DNA of 64,000 bases, taken from positions 43,915-107,914 of the forward strand of contig NZ_JAJQRC010000006.1 of NCBI RefSeq assembly GCF_046533115.1, given 5' to 3'. The DNA comes from JAIRMO01 sp046533115 (GTDB taxonomy: Bacteria > Spirochaetota > Spirochaetia > Treponematales > Breznakiellaceae). Under the pieces are notes generated by a model. It had not been told where the DNA came from and did no database searches. It saw nothing but the letters and a program-made list of their open reading frames with translations. The position numbers were made by a program, and so were the translations under genes. Shown here piece by piece: positions 42,132-50,608 of this stretch (positions are counted from its first letter, which is position 1; each line of letters opens with the position of its first letter).

Positions 42132-43912
42132 ACCGCGATACGTCCCGATTGTTTGGTAAAAAAATGAATCTCCAGCAGGGTATTGATCGGCGAAAAGGAC
42201 ATGAGCAGCTCCGCCAGGACCCTGCCGAAAATATAGTGCCCTATGCCGGCATAGGCCGTTTCATCCAGGGTAAAACTCACCTTCCAGCCCACTTCAAAAA
42301 ACACCGCCCCCTTTTTTATAAATCGGAACGCGGTATTTTCGCTTTCCAGGGAGACCAGACCCTCCAACATCCGCTCTGTTTCCTCCCCGGAACGGATCTG
42401 ATAGGACCCCAGCAGGGTCCGCAGGGCTTCCAGGGGGAATTTGCCGTTCTGCCACAACAGGGCGGAAAGGTTAAACACCAGGTGGCTCAGTTTTGAAAAA
42501 TCCGACGCCCCCCCCCGTTCAAAAAGGGAGGAGAGGGGACGGGTTGGCCGGGTCATAAAGTTCCCCCCGTTCAGGAAGGGATCATGGGAACTCAGATAGG
42601 TTTCCGGGGGCAAAAGCAGGGGCAGGTCCCGGTTGGTACAGATCGTTTCCGCGGCAAATTGATAGACGTCTTCCAGTTTTTTATCCTGGCCGGAAAAGGA
42701 AACGAAGAGCTCGGCGCCGCTGTAGGAACTGCGCTGGGTAAGGCGGGGATTCACCAGGCTTTTGCGGCGATGCTGGCTGAAAAAATTCTTTTTGGTTTTT
42801 TCCGCCAGGGGATTATCCTCATAAAAATTATCCGCTAAAAAAAGGCTTTCGTTCTGCTCGTTAAAGAATTCCAGGCGCTGAACATACACCACCTCGTAAT
42901 CTCGGGGGGCGGACCGGTCGGGGACAATGTGAAACTGGTAGGCCTCCTTCTCGATGGAGACCCGGTCGGCCCGTTTGGCCAGGAGGTTCACCACGGGTAC
43001 GCAGTTCAGCTTGAGGGAGGAAGCTTTCAGGGAAACCAGGGAGGGTTCCCGCCGCTTAAACACCAGGAGGAATTCCACGGAATTGACGGCGGACGCAAAG
43101 GCGCCCCCCAGATTGCTCAGGGTAAAAAATTTAAAGAACCCGGGGAAGGCCAGAAAATTCTGCAGTATCCGCAGTCCCAGGGCATGGCCCCTGATCTGAT
43201 CGGGGAAAAGCTTTACCCCCGCGGCCAGGGGCATATCAAAGGTAACCCCGGAAAAGGGAACAAAACGATCGGTTTCTCCCCGGCGGATATAGAGGGCCAC
43301 GGTCTCGTGCATGATCTGGCGCAGGAGCAGGGATGCATCCGCCTCCGCCAGGTTGATATAAAAGGTCAGGCGATCCGGAAAAGCGGCCAGGGGGCCGGCG
43401 GCGGTAACGAGTTTTATCCGCAGCCCCGCCAGGCCCTGGGGGTTATTGATATCAAAATCCGACAGGCTACGGGTGACATATTCCGCCTCCCCCACGGCCA
43501 GGGGGGAAATAACGGCGTCTTCCATGGTTGAAAAGGTACAGGGGGTATTAATAGTAGGAATCAGCGCGTCCAGCCTGGTTCCCGCCCCCAGGACGGCGCC
43601 GGAACGAACCTGTTCGTCACGGTAATTCGGGGCCAGTTCCACTACGGCCCCCGCGGGGATGGGATAGAGGGCGTTGGGGGCCACGGAATTTAACACCGAT
43701 TCCAGTAAATTACGGTAGCCTTCGTCCAGCTTTTTTTCCACCCGGGCGGACAAAAAGGCGGTCCCCTCCAGCAGGCGTTCTATATAGGGGTCTTCACATT
43801 CAAATTCCCCCAAACCCAAACGGCCGGCGATCTTGGGAAACTCCGCGGCAAATTCCGCGGCTAAATTCCTGAGGTAGCTGAGGTTATCGCGGTAATAATC
43901 CAGGAGTTCCAT
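42110..43912 (-). CDS. tssF: Type VI secretion baseplate protein TssF
   Basis: The large wedge protein, 600 residues from ATG 43912, which follows AAGGGG by five bases; an in-frame TTG precedes it. The N-terminus is typical (LLDYYRDNLSYLRNLAAEFAAEFPKIAGRL), followed by DPYIERLLEGTAFLSARV. The C-terminus carries the conserved VLAELLMSFSPINT block. It is between tssE and tssG, the usual order. Confidence 0.94.
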   Translation of the reverse strand: MELLDYYRDNLSYLRNLAAEFAAEFPKIAGRLGLGEFECEDPYIERLLEGTAFLSARVEKKLDEGYRNLLESVLNSVAPNALYPIPAGAVVELAPNYRDEQVRSGAVLGAGTRLDALIPTINTPCTFSTMEDAVISPLAVGEAEYVTRSLSDFDINNPQGLAGLRIKLVTAAGPLAAFPDRLTFYINLAEADASLLLRQIMHETVALYIRRGETDRFVPFSGVTFDMPLAAGVKLFPDQIRGHALGLRILQNFLAFPGFFKFFTLSNLGGAFASAVNSVEFLLVFKRREPSLVSLKASSLKLNCVPVVNLLAKRADRVSIEKEAYQFHIVPDRSAPRDYEVVYVQRLEFFNEQNESLFLADNFYEDNPLAEKTKKNFFSQHRRKSLVNPRLTQRSSYSGAELFVSFSGQDKKLEDVYQFAAETICTNRDLPLLLPPETYLSSHDPFLNGGNFMTRPTRPLSSLFERGGASDFSKLSHLVFNLSALLWQNGKFPLEALRTLLGSYQIRSGEETERMLEGLVSLESENTAFRFIKKGAVFFEVGWKVSFTLDETAYAGIGHYIFGRVLAELLMSFSPINTLLEIHFFTKQSGRIAVWKTLED

Positions 43913-43921
43913 CAATACCCC

Positions 43922-44434
43922 TTAATCCTCATAAGTCAGGCTTGCGTTTCCCGTCTCCAGATCCAGGCGGGAAATGAAAAGTATCTCTTCATCGACCTGC
44001 CCCACCGAGATATGTCCGCTGATCCGCAGTTCCAGGAGGGAACGCATGGCGGCGTCGGGGTTGGCAAATTTCACGTCAATAGAGTCCGGAGCAAGCCGAG
44101 GCTCAAAATCCCGGATCTGCTTTTTAATATGTTCCAGGAGGAATTCCCGATCATCATCGCCGCAGATCTTGCCGCAGTAATCGGAAATACCGTAGCCCAA
44201 TACGGAATTCTCCAGGTCCTCATACCCCTTTAATTCCGCCAGAGACGGGTGAGACCGGGAGCAAAAGAGCATTTCAATATTTCTGAAAATATCGTCCTTT
44301 ACCTGCTTTTCGGTTATGACCGCCGAAATGATTTCTTTTTTCTCATAGGGCTCATCATCGGTCAAACGCTTGAGTACATAGGGTTTGTACCGGGCATCTT
44401 CCTTTCTGATATTCCCGCGATTCTCCTCTGGCAT
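43922..44434 (-). CDS. tssE: Type VI secretion baseplate protein TssE (gp25-like)
   Basis: A gp25/lysozyme-like baseplate protein that initiates the sheath, 170 residues. The start ATG at 44434 is preceded by GGGAG; the frame continues to a TTG at 44449. The conserved signature is IEMLFCSRSHPSLAELKGYEDLENSVLGYGI, including the E-x-R-type region typical of gp25 proteins in slightly altered form. The 107-base gap upstream holds a strong hairpin. Confidence 0.9.
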   Translation of the reverse strand: MPEENRGNIRKEDARYKPYVLKRLTDDEPYEKKEIISAVITEKQVKDDIFRNIEMLFCSRSHPSLAELKGYEDLENSVLGYGISDYCGKICGDDDREFLLEHIKKQIRDFEPRLAPDSIDVKFANPDAAMRSLLELRISGHISVGQVDEEILFISRLDLETGNASLTYED

Positions 44435-44451
44435 CCAGTCTCCCGTCAATT

Positions 44452-44515
44452 AAAAACAGATACTCCCCCCGGGCTTGCCGCCGTATCAGCGGCAGTAAGC
44501 CTTCCGAAGGGGAGC
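44452..44515 (-). terminator. Hairpin with T run between hcp and tssE
   Basis: On the minus strand a GC-rich branched stem (about 44515-44462, built from CTCCCC/GGGGAG and TGCCGC/GCGGCA pairs) is followed by TATCTGTTTTT (T run 44456-44452). It is placed to end part of the transcription after hcp and so give more Hcp than baseplate protein. Confidence 0.55.
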
Positions 44516-44541
44516 GTCATTGCTATACCAACCACTACCGC

Positions 44542-45036
44542 CTATTCGTTGGCGATCTGGTCGAAGGCAGCCTCAATCGCCCCGTCTTTGGAACCGTCGG
44601 GTTTGATGGGGGTAACCTTCCAGCTGATCTTTCCCGCCACCAGTTCCACGGTTTCCACGGGCTGCTGGGCAAGGGGATCATCGGTACCGGTATCAATGGT
44701 CTTAACCTCGGCTTTCGCCACCCGCACGTTCTCCAGGGTAACTTCGTATACCGGGGTCTGGGACCCGCCAATGACCCGGCAATACTGGAGTACAGCCTTG
44801 CCGATTTTACTGCCGTTCATGCAGTAGAGCTGTAGCTTGGGCGTGGCCTTGTCCACCGCATGGGTAAAGACAAAGGGCTCAAACTGTCCCCGGCCGGCCA
44901 CATCGCCGCCCCGCTGGATGGACACATTCTGACTCGTGCCGTGGGCAAAAGAGATGAGTTCCAGCCATTTATCATGGGCCTTGTCCGAAGCCTGCCCTTC
45001 AATTCCTTCTAACTGCAAAAAATAAGCACCTGCCAT
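44542..45036 (-). CDS. hcp: Type VI secretion tube protein Hcp (TssD)
   Basis: A 164-residue Hcp1-family protein that stacks as hexamers to form the inner tube and is itself secreted. It begins MAGAYFLQLEGIEGQASD, close to Hcp1, contains FTHAVDKATPKLQLYCMNG and ends with an extra helix. GGAGG precedes the start. It is between tssC and tssE, and a terminator-like hairpin follows. Confidence 0.95.
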   Translation of the reverse strand: MAGAYFLQLEGIEGQASDKAHDKWLELISFAHGTSQNVSIQRGGDVAGRGQFEPFVFTHAVDKATPKLQLYCMNGSKIGKAVLQYCRVIGGSQTPVYEVTLENVRVAKAEVKTIDTGTDDPLAQQPVETVELVAGKISWKVTPIKPDGSKDGAIEAAFDQIANE

Positions 45037-45090
45037 AAAAAACCTCCAAATGTATAGTACCGCGAAAATCTTTCACGGTTTTGTTGACTC

Positions 45091-46575
45091 TTAAGAGCCG
45101 CTGGGAACCTTGGTAACCAGCCGCAGAGAAGCGGTAAGCCCCTCAAGCTGATAATGGGGCCTGAGATAGAACCGCGCATTGTAATAGCCCGGCTGTCCTT
45201 CCACCGCTTCGACCTCTACTTTTGCCTCGGCCAGGGGATACTTGGCCTTGATCTCCTCGGAGGCATTGGGGTCGCCGGTTACATAGCCGGCTATCCAGTT
45301 GGAAAGCCAGGTCTGCATATCCTCCTTTTCCTTGAAGGAACCGATCTTGTCCCGGACGATGCACTTGAGGTAATGGGCAAAGCGGCTGGTGGCGAAAATA
45401 TAGGGAAGCCGGGCGGAAAGGCTGGCGTTGGCGGTGGCTTCGGCGGAATCGAATTCCTGGGGACGATTCACGGTCTGGCCCCCCAAGAATACCGCATAAT
45501 CGGTATTTTTCCAGTGGAGCAGGGGCAGGAAGCCGCTCTTCGACAGTTCCGCTTCCCGGCGGTCGGTGATGGCGATTTCCGTGGGGCACTTCATGGCCAC
45601 ACCGCCGTCGTCGGTGGGGAAGGTGTGGGTGGGCAGGCCTTCCACCATGCCCCCGGATTCCACCCCCCGGATATTGGCGCACCAGCCGTAGTTGGCAAAG
45701 GAACGGTTGATGTTTACCCCCATGGCATAGGCCGCATTCATCCAGTTGTATTTGCTGCTGTCCCCGGCTCCGGTGTCCTCTTCAAAGTTGAATTCTTCCA
45801 CGGGGTTGCTCTTGGCCCCGTAGGGGGTCCGGCTTAAAACCCGGGGCAGACAGAGGGCCACATAGCGGCTGTCGTCGGAATCCCGGAAGGAGCGCCAGGC
45901 GGCGTATTCGGGGGTGCTGAATATCTTGGCGATGTCCCGGGGGTTGGCCAGGTCCTGCCATGAATCCAGGTTCATGATCGTGGGGTCCGCCGCGGAGATG
46001 AAGGGCATGTGGGCGGCGGCCGCGATTTGGCCCAGGCCCTTGAGGACCTCCATGTCCGGGGGGGTTTGGTTGAAGTAGAAATCGCCGATCAGGGCGCCGT
46101 AGGGCTCGCCCCCGGCGGTACCGTATTCCTCTTCATAGAATTTTTTGAAGATGGGGCTTTGATCCCAGGCGGTTCCCTTGAAACGCTTTACCACCTTGCC
46201 TACCTCGGCCTTGGAGATGTTCATGACCCGGATCTTCAGCCGTTCCCCGGTGGCGGTGTTGCTTACGAGGTAATCCAGACCCCGCCAGGCTCCTTCCAAC
46301 TGGGAAAAGTCCGGGTGGTGGATGATCAGGTTAACCTGGGCGGAGAGCTTTTTGTCCAACTCCGCGATGATCCCCTCGATGGTTTTAACCGTATCGTTGG
46401 AGATCAGGGCGGCGTTTTCCAGGGCCTGGCTTACCAGGGTTTTTACCGCCCCCTGCACCGCCGAGGTGGCTTCCTCTGATTTCGGCTTAAACTCCTGGTT
46501 TAAGAGGCTCTCGAATTCGGACATTTCCAGGGTTTCTGGGTTAAGAACATCCTGTTTTTCCGCTGTGTCTGACAT
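45091..46575 (-). CDS. tssC: Type VI secretion sheath protein TssC (large subunit)
   Basis: The large contractile sheath subunit, 494 residues. It shows ALISNDTVKTIEGIIAELDKKLSAQVN, HHPDFSQLEGAWRGLDYLV and GAKSNPVEEFNFEE, all typical of TssC/VipB, plus the C-terminal RPHYQLEGLTASLRLV. The start follows AAGGAAGG, 21 bases after tssB. Sheath assembly requires TssB. Confidence 0.96.
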   Translation of the reverse strand: MSDTAEKQDVLNPETLEMSEFESLLNQEFKPKSEEATSAVQGAVKTLVSQALENAALISNDTVKTIEGIIAELDKKLSAQVNLIIHHPDFSQLEGAWRGLDYLVSNTATGERLKIRVMNISKAEVGKVVKRFKGTAWDQSPIFKKFYEEEYGTAGGEPYGALIGDFYFNQTPPDMEVLKGLGQIAAAAHMPFISAADPTIMNLDSWQDLANPRDIAKIFSTPEYAAWRSFRDSDDSRYVALCLPRVLSRTPYGAKSNPVEEFNFEEDTGAGDSSKYNWMNAAYAMGVNINRSFANYGWCANIRGVESGGMVEGLPTHTFPTDDGGVAMKCPTEIAITDRREAELSKSGFLPLLHWKNTDYAVFLGGQTVNRPQEFDSAEATANASLSARLPYIFATSRFAHYLKCIVRDKIGSFKEKEDMQTWLSNWIAGYVTGDPNASEEIKAKYPLAEAKVEVEAVEGQPGYYNARFYLRPHYQLEGLTASLRLVTKVPSGS

Positions 46576-46596
46576 AGTATACCTTCCTTGTTTTTG

Positions 46597-47130
46597 CTAT
46601 TCTTCTTTTTTTGGCTCTTCCGGCGCGGCGGGGGCCGCTTCCTTTGCCTTCTGCGCCAGGGCCTGCAGCAGGGCCGGGTCTTTGAGGATCTTGTTGAGGA
46701 GATCCTCCGCCCCCTGCTTACCGTCCATGTACGAAAGGAGGTTGGCAAGCTGCTGCCGGGCTTCCATGAGCTGCTTTAATCCCTCGACTTTGGAGGTAAC
46801 CGCCGCCGGGGAAAAATCCGCCATGCTTTCAAAGGTCATCTCCACCGGGATATTCCCCTCCCCGCCTATCACATTGGGGACGGTAAAGGCCACCCGGGGT
46901 TTGACGGCCTTGAGGCGGTCGTCAAAATTCTCGCTGTCTATCTCCAGCAGCTGCCGATCCTCTACCCGGGGCAGGGGTTCCGCCGGTTTACCCGACAGAT
47001 CCGACATAACCCCCATCACAAAGGGTAAATCGACTTTTTTTTCCGCACCGTTGGTTTCCACATCATATTCAATCTGAACCCGAGGCGCCCTATTCTTGGC
47101 TATAAACTTTTGGCCGCTTTCTTTTGCCAT
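46597..47130 (-). CDS. tssB: Type VI secretion sheath protein TssB (small subunit)
   Basis: The small sheath subunit, 177 residues. Conserved blocks are RVQIEYDVETNGAEKKVDLPFVMGVMSDLSG (in the N-terminal half), DFSPAAVTSKVEGLKQLMEARQQL and the helix that binds TssC. The C-terminus is an Ala/Pro/Glu/Lys-rich tail longer than usual. AGGAGG precedes the start. It lies 38 bases after tssA. Confidence 0.96.
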   Translation of the reverse strand: MAKESGQKFIAKNRAPRVQIEYDVETNGAEKKVDLPFVMGVMSDLSGKPAEPLPRVEDRQLLEIDSENFDDRLKAVKPRVAFTVPNVIGGEGNIPVEMTFESMADFSPAAVTSKVEGLKQLMEARQQLANLLSYMDGKQGAEDLLNKILKDPALLQALAQKAKEAAPAAPEEPKKEE

Positions 47131-47168
47131 TCTTGACCTCCTAATCTGCTCACGCTATATAGTACCGG

Positions 47169-48212
47169 CTACTCCGGTTTTATTCCTAAAATATCCCGGC
47201 CCCGCGAAAGGGCGTCAGGGACAATGTCCTCTATCAATTCAATAAAATTCATCTCGGCGATCCGCAGGGCCCGGTTTATCAAAAGGGGGATGGGGCTGTT
47301 GGGCTCCTGGTTTTGGAAATACTCGGCCCCTTTTTTGAGCAGCAACAGGGCCTCCGACCGGCTTGAGGCATGGTAGGAGAGGAGGGAGACCTTTGCCCCG
47401 CCGCCGGCTGGGGAGGGGTCTGCGCCGGGGCTTTCATCGCCCGTAGCGCCCTCCTGGACGGGGCTCAGGGACTCCAGGTGGGCGCCGTAGAAGGATGCCA
47501 GCCGGTTCAGCTCGTGGGTGAGGGCGGACATATCCAGGGAATAGGAACCGCCCATCTTGGCATCCATCTCGCTGCAGAGTTCCGTGATGAGGGCCTGGGC
47601 TTCCTTGACCAGGGCGGCCTGCTCCTCAATTTCCGTAACCGCCACATTCATAAACTCCGCCCGGAGCAGCTTGGGATCGATGTTCCGGTTGTCGCTTACC
47701 TCAATCTCGTTGAGGGAGATGAGGAGATCCCGCAGGGTATAGCTGAGGGAGGGGACCAGCCGCACTTCCCGGAACCGGAGGATAAACATGACCGGATCGT
47801 TAATGGATCCCGACTGGGGAGAAAGCATGGAGAGGATGTTCAGCCGTTCCAGGGGATCATTGTCGTCGGTAGGATCCAGTTGGGGATAGCAGGCATCCCA
47901 GAGCTCCTTGACCAAAAACACCGGCAATTTAAGGCCCGCCGCCAGGCCCGCAAGGCCCCCGGTGATGGCTTCGGCGATTACCAGGTATACGGCAACCCGG
48001 AGGTCCCGGGTTTTAGCCCACAATTCAAGACAGTTTTTGCTGAGTTTTTTCCAGTCCGGCCCCCGGCCCGCAATTTTGGAATCCCCCATAAGGGTATCGG
48101 GGACTTCCACCGCCAGGGAATCCATCTCCAAGTAGAGGGGATCGTATTCAAGGTTTTGTCCCGCCGGATGTTCACCTTCCAGGGGTACAGTCAGCGCCGC
48201 AGCATCAATCAT
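47169..48212 (-). CDS. tssA: Type VI secretion sheath-priming protein TssA
   Basis: A 347-residue protein with an N-terminal ImpA_N domain (about residues 10-130, with GPDWKKLSKNCLELWAKTRDLRVAVYL) and a C-terminal domain ending with SRSEALLLLKKGAEYFQNQEPNSPIPLLINRALRI, as in TssA1-type proteins. A Gly/Pro/Ala-rich linker lies at about 245-270. TssA primes tube and sheath assembly at the baseplate. It is the first gene of the cluster, with GGAGGG before its ATG. Confidence 0.93.
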   Translation of the reverse strand: MIDAAALTVPLEGEHPAGQNLEYDPLYLEMDSLAVEVPDTLMGDSKIAGRGPDWKKLSKNCLELWAKTRDLRVAVYLVIAEAITGGLAGLAAGLKLPVFLVKELWDACYPQLDPTDDNDPLERLNILSMLSPQSGSINDPVMFILRFREVRLVPSLSYTLRDLLISLNEIEVSDNRNIDPKLLRAEFMNVAVTEIEEQAALVKEAQALITELCSEMDAKMGGSYSLDMSALTHELNRLASFYGAHLESLSPVQEGATGDESPGADPSPAGGGAKVSLLSYHASSRSEALLLLKKGAEYFQNQEPNSPIPLLINRALRIAEMNFIELIEDIVPDALSRGRDILGIKPE

Positions 48213-48541
48213 AGGGGCCCTCCGCTATTTTGGGGGAATTCCGGCCATGGAGGCACCGGAAAATCCTATCGGAGGGGAAGAAACCGCCCTATCCCTAAAA
48301 CTTATCTGAATAAACAAAGAGAAAAAATAGGTTATCCCTAACAGAGCCAACACCTTCACCCCTTCGAACTTCTCTTCTTATCCGGCCCTTAGAACGGGAT
48401 TAAACTTGCCCGGCCCCATTGATGTGGTAAAAAACTTAAAAATCGTGGACGTGCAATTTCTTACCACCGGGCTGCGAAATTACGCTATCTTATGAGCGGA
48501 CAGTGGTCGGAATTTTCAAGTTCCGCTCTATTAATGGTAGT
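48213..48541 (-). promoter_or_regulatory. Long 5' leader of the type VI operon
   Basis: About 320 bases separate the predicted transcription start (near 48535) from tssA. No protein is evident. The RNA strand could form GAGCGGA/TCCGCTC near its 5' end and a long stem between GTGGTAA (48467-48461) and TTACCAC (48430-48424). It may hold a regulatory structure. I do not recognise a known riboswitch in it. Confidence 0.4.
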
Positions 48542-48570
48542 ATTTTACGATTCTTATAATTATTTGTCAA
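48542..48570 (-). promoter_or_regulatory. Strong sigma70-type promoter of the type VI operon
   Basis: TTGACA (48570-48565), 17 bases and TAAAAT (48547-48542) on the minus strand, immediately after the stop of the outer-membrane gene. It is the best promoter seen on this strand between 23.8 and 48.6 kb. Confidence 0.65.
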
Positions 48571-48581
48571 TAGGGAAACTA

Positions 48582-49349
48582 TTAAAGGCGGTATTTTATT
48601 CCCAGGGCAGGGGCCAGGGTTATGGCGTCCATGTTGCTCAGGTTCCCCAGTTCTATACCGGCCTTGATGATAAAGAAATCAAAGAAATAACTAAAGTCCA
48701 CGTTTAGGCTGAAGTACCCAAAGGAATCCTGGGCTTTGAAGGTCAGTTCGCCGAAATATTGATCCCCGGTGTAGTTGACGCCAAACTCCATGCCGTCAAA
48801 AACCGGAGCCGGGGCGGCGATGAAGGTTGCGCCGGCCCTGACCCCTATCCAGAAGGGGGTAACATAGGCCGCGGTCCCCGCAAGGCCGAAGCGGAGGTCT
48901 CCGCCGGTCCCGGTGGGATAGAACAGGGGGGCGCCCAGGGCCAGGGAAATGTCCCCCAGGGGGAGGGACAGGCCCCAGGCCAGTTCGGGCTGCACCCTGC
49001 CGCCGCTGCCGCCGCTGGGGTTAAAGCGAAGCTCATTTTCATTGTGGAGCCTGACTTGAAACTCCGAACGGGGGCCGAGGGGCAAATGGGCGGCGAACTT
49101 TTCTTCGGCAAAGAAAAACTGGGGAGAGAATTTGAGGAGGTGCAGCGCATACTGCCCCCCAAGATACACATCGAAACGTCCGAAAGATTTTTCATATTCA
49201 ATCTGGGGGGCAAGAAAAAAGTCCCGTTCCTTGGCCAGGATATCAGGGCTATCAATAAAGAGGCCACCGCGAAAACCAATGGTATCCGCGGCGACGGACA
49301 GGCACCGGAGCAAAAAGAAGCACAGAAAAACACAAACCGGTTTCCGCAT
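48582..49349 (-). CDS. Putative outer-membrane beta-barrel protein
   Basis: A 255-residue protein with a signal peptide (residues 1-21, ending SVAA or close by) and alternating hydrophobic beta strands rich in Tyr, Phe and Gly. It ends in a strand IKYRL with an aromatic near the C-terminus, as barrels do. No specific family is recognised. It lies upstream of the type VI promoter on the same strand and has its own promoter, so a link with secretion is possible but unproved. Confidence 0.65.
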   Translation of the reverse strand: MRKPVCVFLCFFLLRCLSVAADTIGFRGGLFIDSPDILAKERDFFLAPQIEYEKSFGRFDVYLGGQYALHLLKFSPQFFFAEEKFAAHLPLGPRSEFQVRLHNENELRFNPSGGSGGRVQPELAWGLSLPLGDISLALGAPLFYPTGTGGDLRFGLAGTAAYVTPFWIGVRAGATFIAAPAPVFDGMEFGVNYTGDQYFGELTFKAQDSFGYFSLNVDFSYFFDFFIIKAGIELGNLSNMDAITLAPALGIKYRL

Positions 49350-49411
49350 AGTTATCCTTGCGTCTCCTTTTCCGGCGGTGGTGAAAACCCAGCGAATTTT
49401 GAAGCTGCCTT

Positions 49412-49440
49412 AGTATACAATATGAACAGGTGGGTGTAAA
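49412..49440 (-). promoter_or_regulatory. Promoter of the outer-membrane protein gene
   Basis: TTTACA (49440-49435), 17 bases and TATACT (49417-49412) on the minus strand. The divergent alcohol dehydrogenase gene starts 43 bases from the -10 box, so the two share this regulatory gap. Confidence 0.5.
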
Positions 49441-49459
49441 GTGAAGGGAGGAGATAGGT

Positions 49460-50458
49460 ATGGATATGAAAGCGGTGGTGATTGAAAAACCGGGGCTTGC
49501 CCACGTTAAGACGGTTCCGGTTCCAACGGTGGGGGATGGGGAGGTAAAAATACAGGTTATGGCATCGGGGATATGCGGTACGGATGTGCATATCTACCGG
49601 GGGGAGTACCTGGGGTCTTATCCGGTTATACCGGGACATGAATTTTCCGGGGTGGTGGTGGAGACCGGCAAAGGGGTTACCCGGTTCAAGGCGGGGGACC
49701 GAGTGGCGATTGAGCCGAATATCAGTTGTGACAACTGCCACGCCTGCCTGAACAACCGGCAGAACTTCTGCGAGCATTGGGAGGCCGTGGGGGTTACCCG
49801 GCCGGGGGGCATGGCCGAATACGCGGTGGCCCCGGAGAAGGCGGTTTTTTCTATCGGTTCCCTGCCCTTTATTTCCGGCGCCTTTGTGGAACCCCTCTCC
49901 TGCGTTCTGCATGGGGTACAGCGGGCCCGGATACATATGGGGGACCGGGTGGCTATCCTGGGGGCGGGGCCCATCGGCATCCTCCTCTCCAAGGTGATTC
50001 AACTGCAGGGTTCCAACGACATTACCCAGGTGGACAAAAACCAGGCCCGGCTGGAACTGGCCCGGGAGTCGGGGGCCCGGTATACCAGCGCTTCCCTGGA
50101 GGATCTTGAAGTTGATGGCTATGACGTGGTGGTGGAAGCGGCAGGTTCCACCTTCCTTATGGAACAAAGTCTGCGGTATGTGCGAAAAGGGGGGACCTTG
50201 CTCTGGTTTGGCGTGCCCAAACGGGACGCGACCCTGAGCCTGCCCGCCTTTTCCCTGTTTGAGAAGGGACTTTTTATCCTTTCTTCCTACACATCGGTAC
50301 GGAATTCAATCCAGGCGGTGCGCCTCCTTGAATCGGGGAGGATCGACGTTTCAAAATTGGTTTCTCACCGGCTGCCTCTGGAGGAATTTGTCAAAGGGAT
50401 AGAGACCATTGAACAGGGAACCGAAGGGGTGCTTAAGGTGGTGATATGCGACGCTTGA
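49460..50458 (+). CDS. Zinc-dependent alcohol/polyol dehydrogenase (MDR superfamily)
   Basis: A 332-residue medium-chain dehydrogenase of the sorbitol/threonine dehydrogenase class using NAD(P). Catalytic zinc ligands are C39, H60 and E61 (GICGTD and PGHEF). The structural zinc lobe has C90, C93, C96 and C104. The Rossmann fold carries GAGPIG near residue 168. GGAGGAG precedes the start. The short-chain dehydrogenase downstream suggests joint polyol or sugar-acid metabolism. The gene's last codons are part of the repeat that follows. Confidence 0.88.
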   Translation: MDMKAVVIEKPGLAHVKTVPVPTVGDGEVKIQVMASGICGTDVHIYRGEYLGSYPVIPGHEFSGVVVETGKGVTRFKAGDRVAIEPNISCDNCHACLNNRQNFCEHWEAVGVTRPGGMAEYAVAPEKAVFSIGSLPFISGAFVEPLSCVLHGVQRARIHMGDRVAILGAGPIGILLSKVIQLQGSNDITQVDKNQARLELARESGARYTSASLEDLEVDGYDVVVEAAGSTFLMEQSLRYVRKGGTLLWFGVPKRDATLSLPAFSLFEKGLFILSSYTSVRNSIQAVRLLESGRIDVSKLVSHRLPLEEFVKGIETIEQGTEGVLKVVICDA

Positions 50459-50608
50459 GCGGGGGCGGCTTTCCTGCCGTGCGGGCAATTTCCCCCCGCT
50501 CACTACCTGTAGAGTCCGCCGCCACAGCCCGGGAACCTTCGGTTCCTTCGGTCTGTGGCGGCGGGGAATTCCAGAGACGTGAGCGGGGGGAAATTGCCCG
50601 CACGGCAG
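50451..50608. repeat. Large palindromic element after the alcohol dehydrogenase gene
   Basis: Outer arms 50474-50503 and 50579-50608 are perfect 30-base inverted repeats (CTGCCGTGCGGGCAATTTCC at the left end). Inner arms CCGCCGCCACAG (50517-50528) and CTGTGGCGGCGG (50553-50564) are also perfect, with a GGAACC/GGTTCC centre. The element begins within the stop region of the gene (GACGCTTGAGC). The same left half recurs at 52054. Confidence 0.85.

Noticed and set aside
48455..48467. Possible sigma54 promoter before the type VI operon (TGGTAAG-N-TTGCA on the minus strand)
   Set aside because: GG and GC are nine bases apart instead of the required ten, and a good sigma70-type promoter lies upstream.
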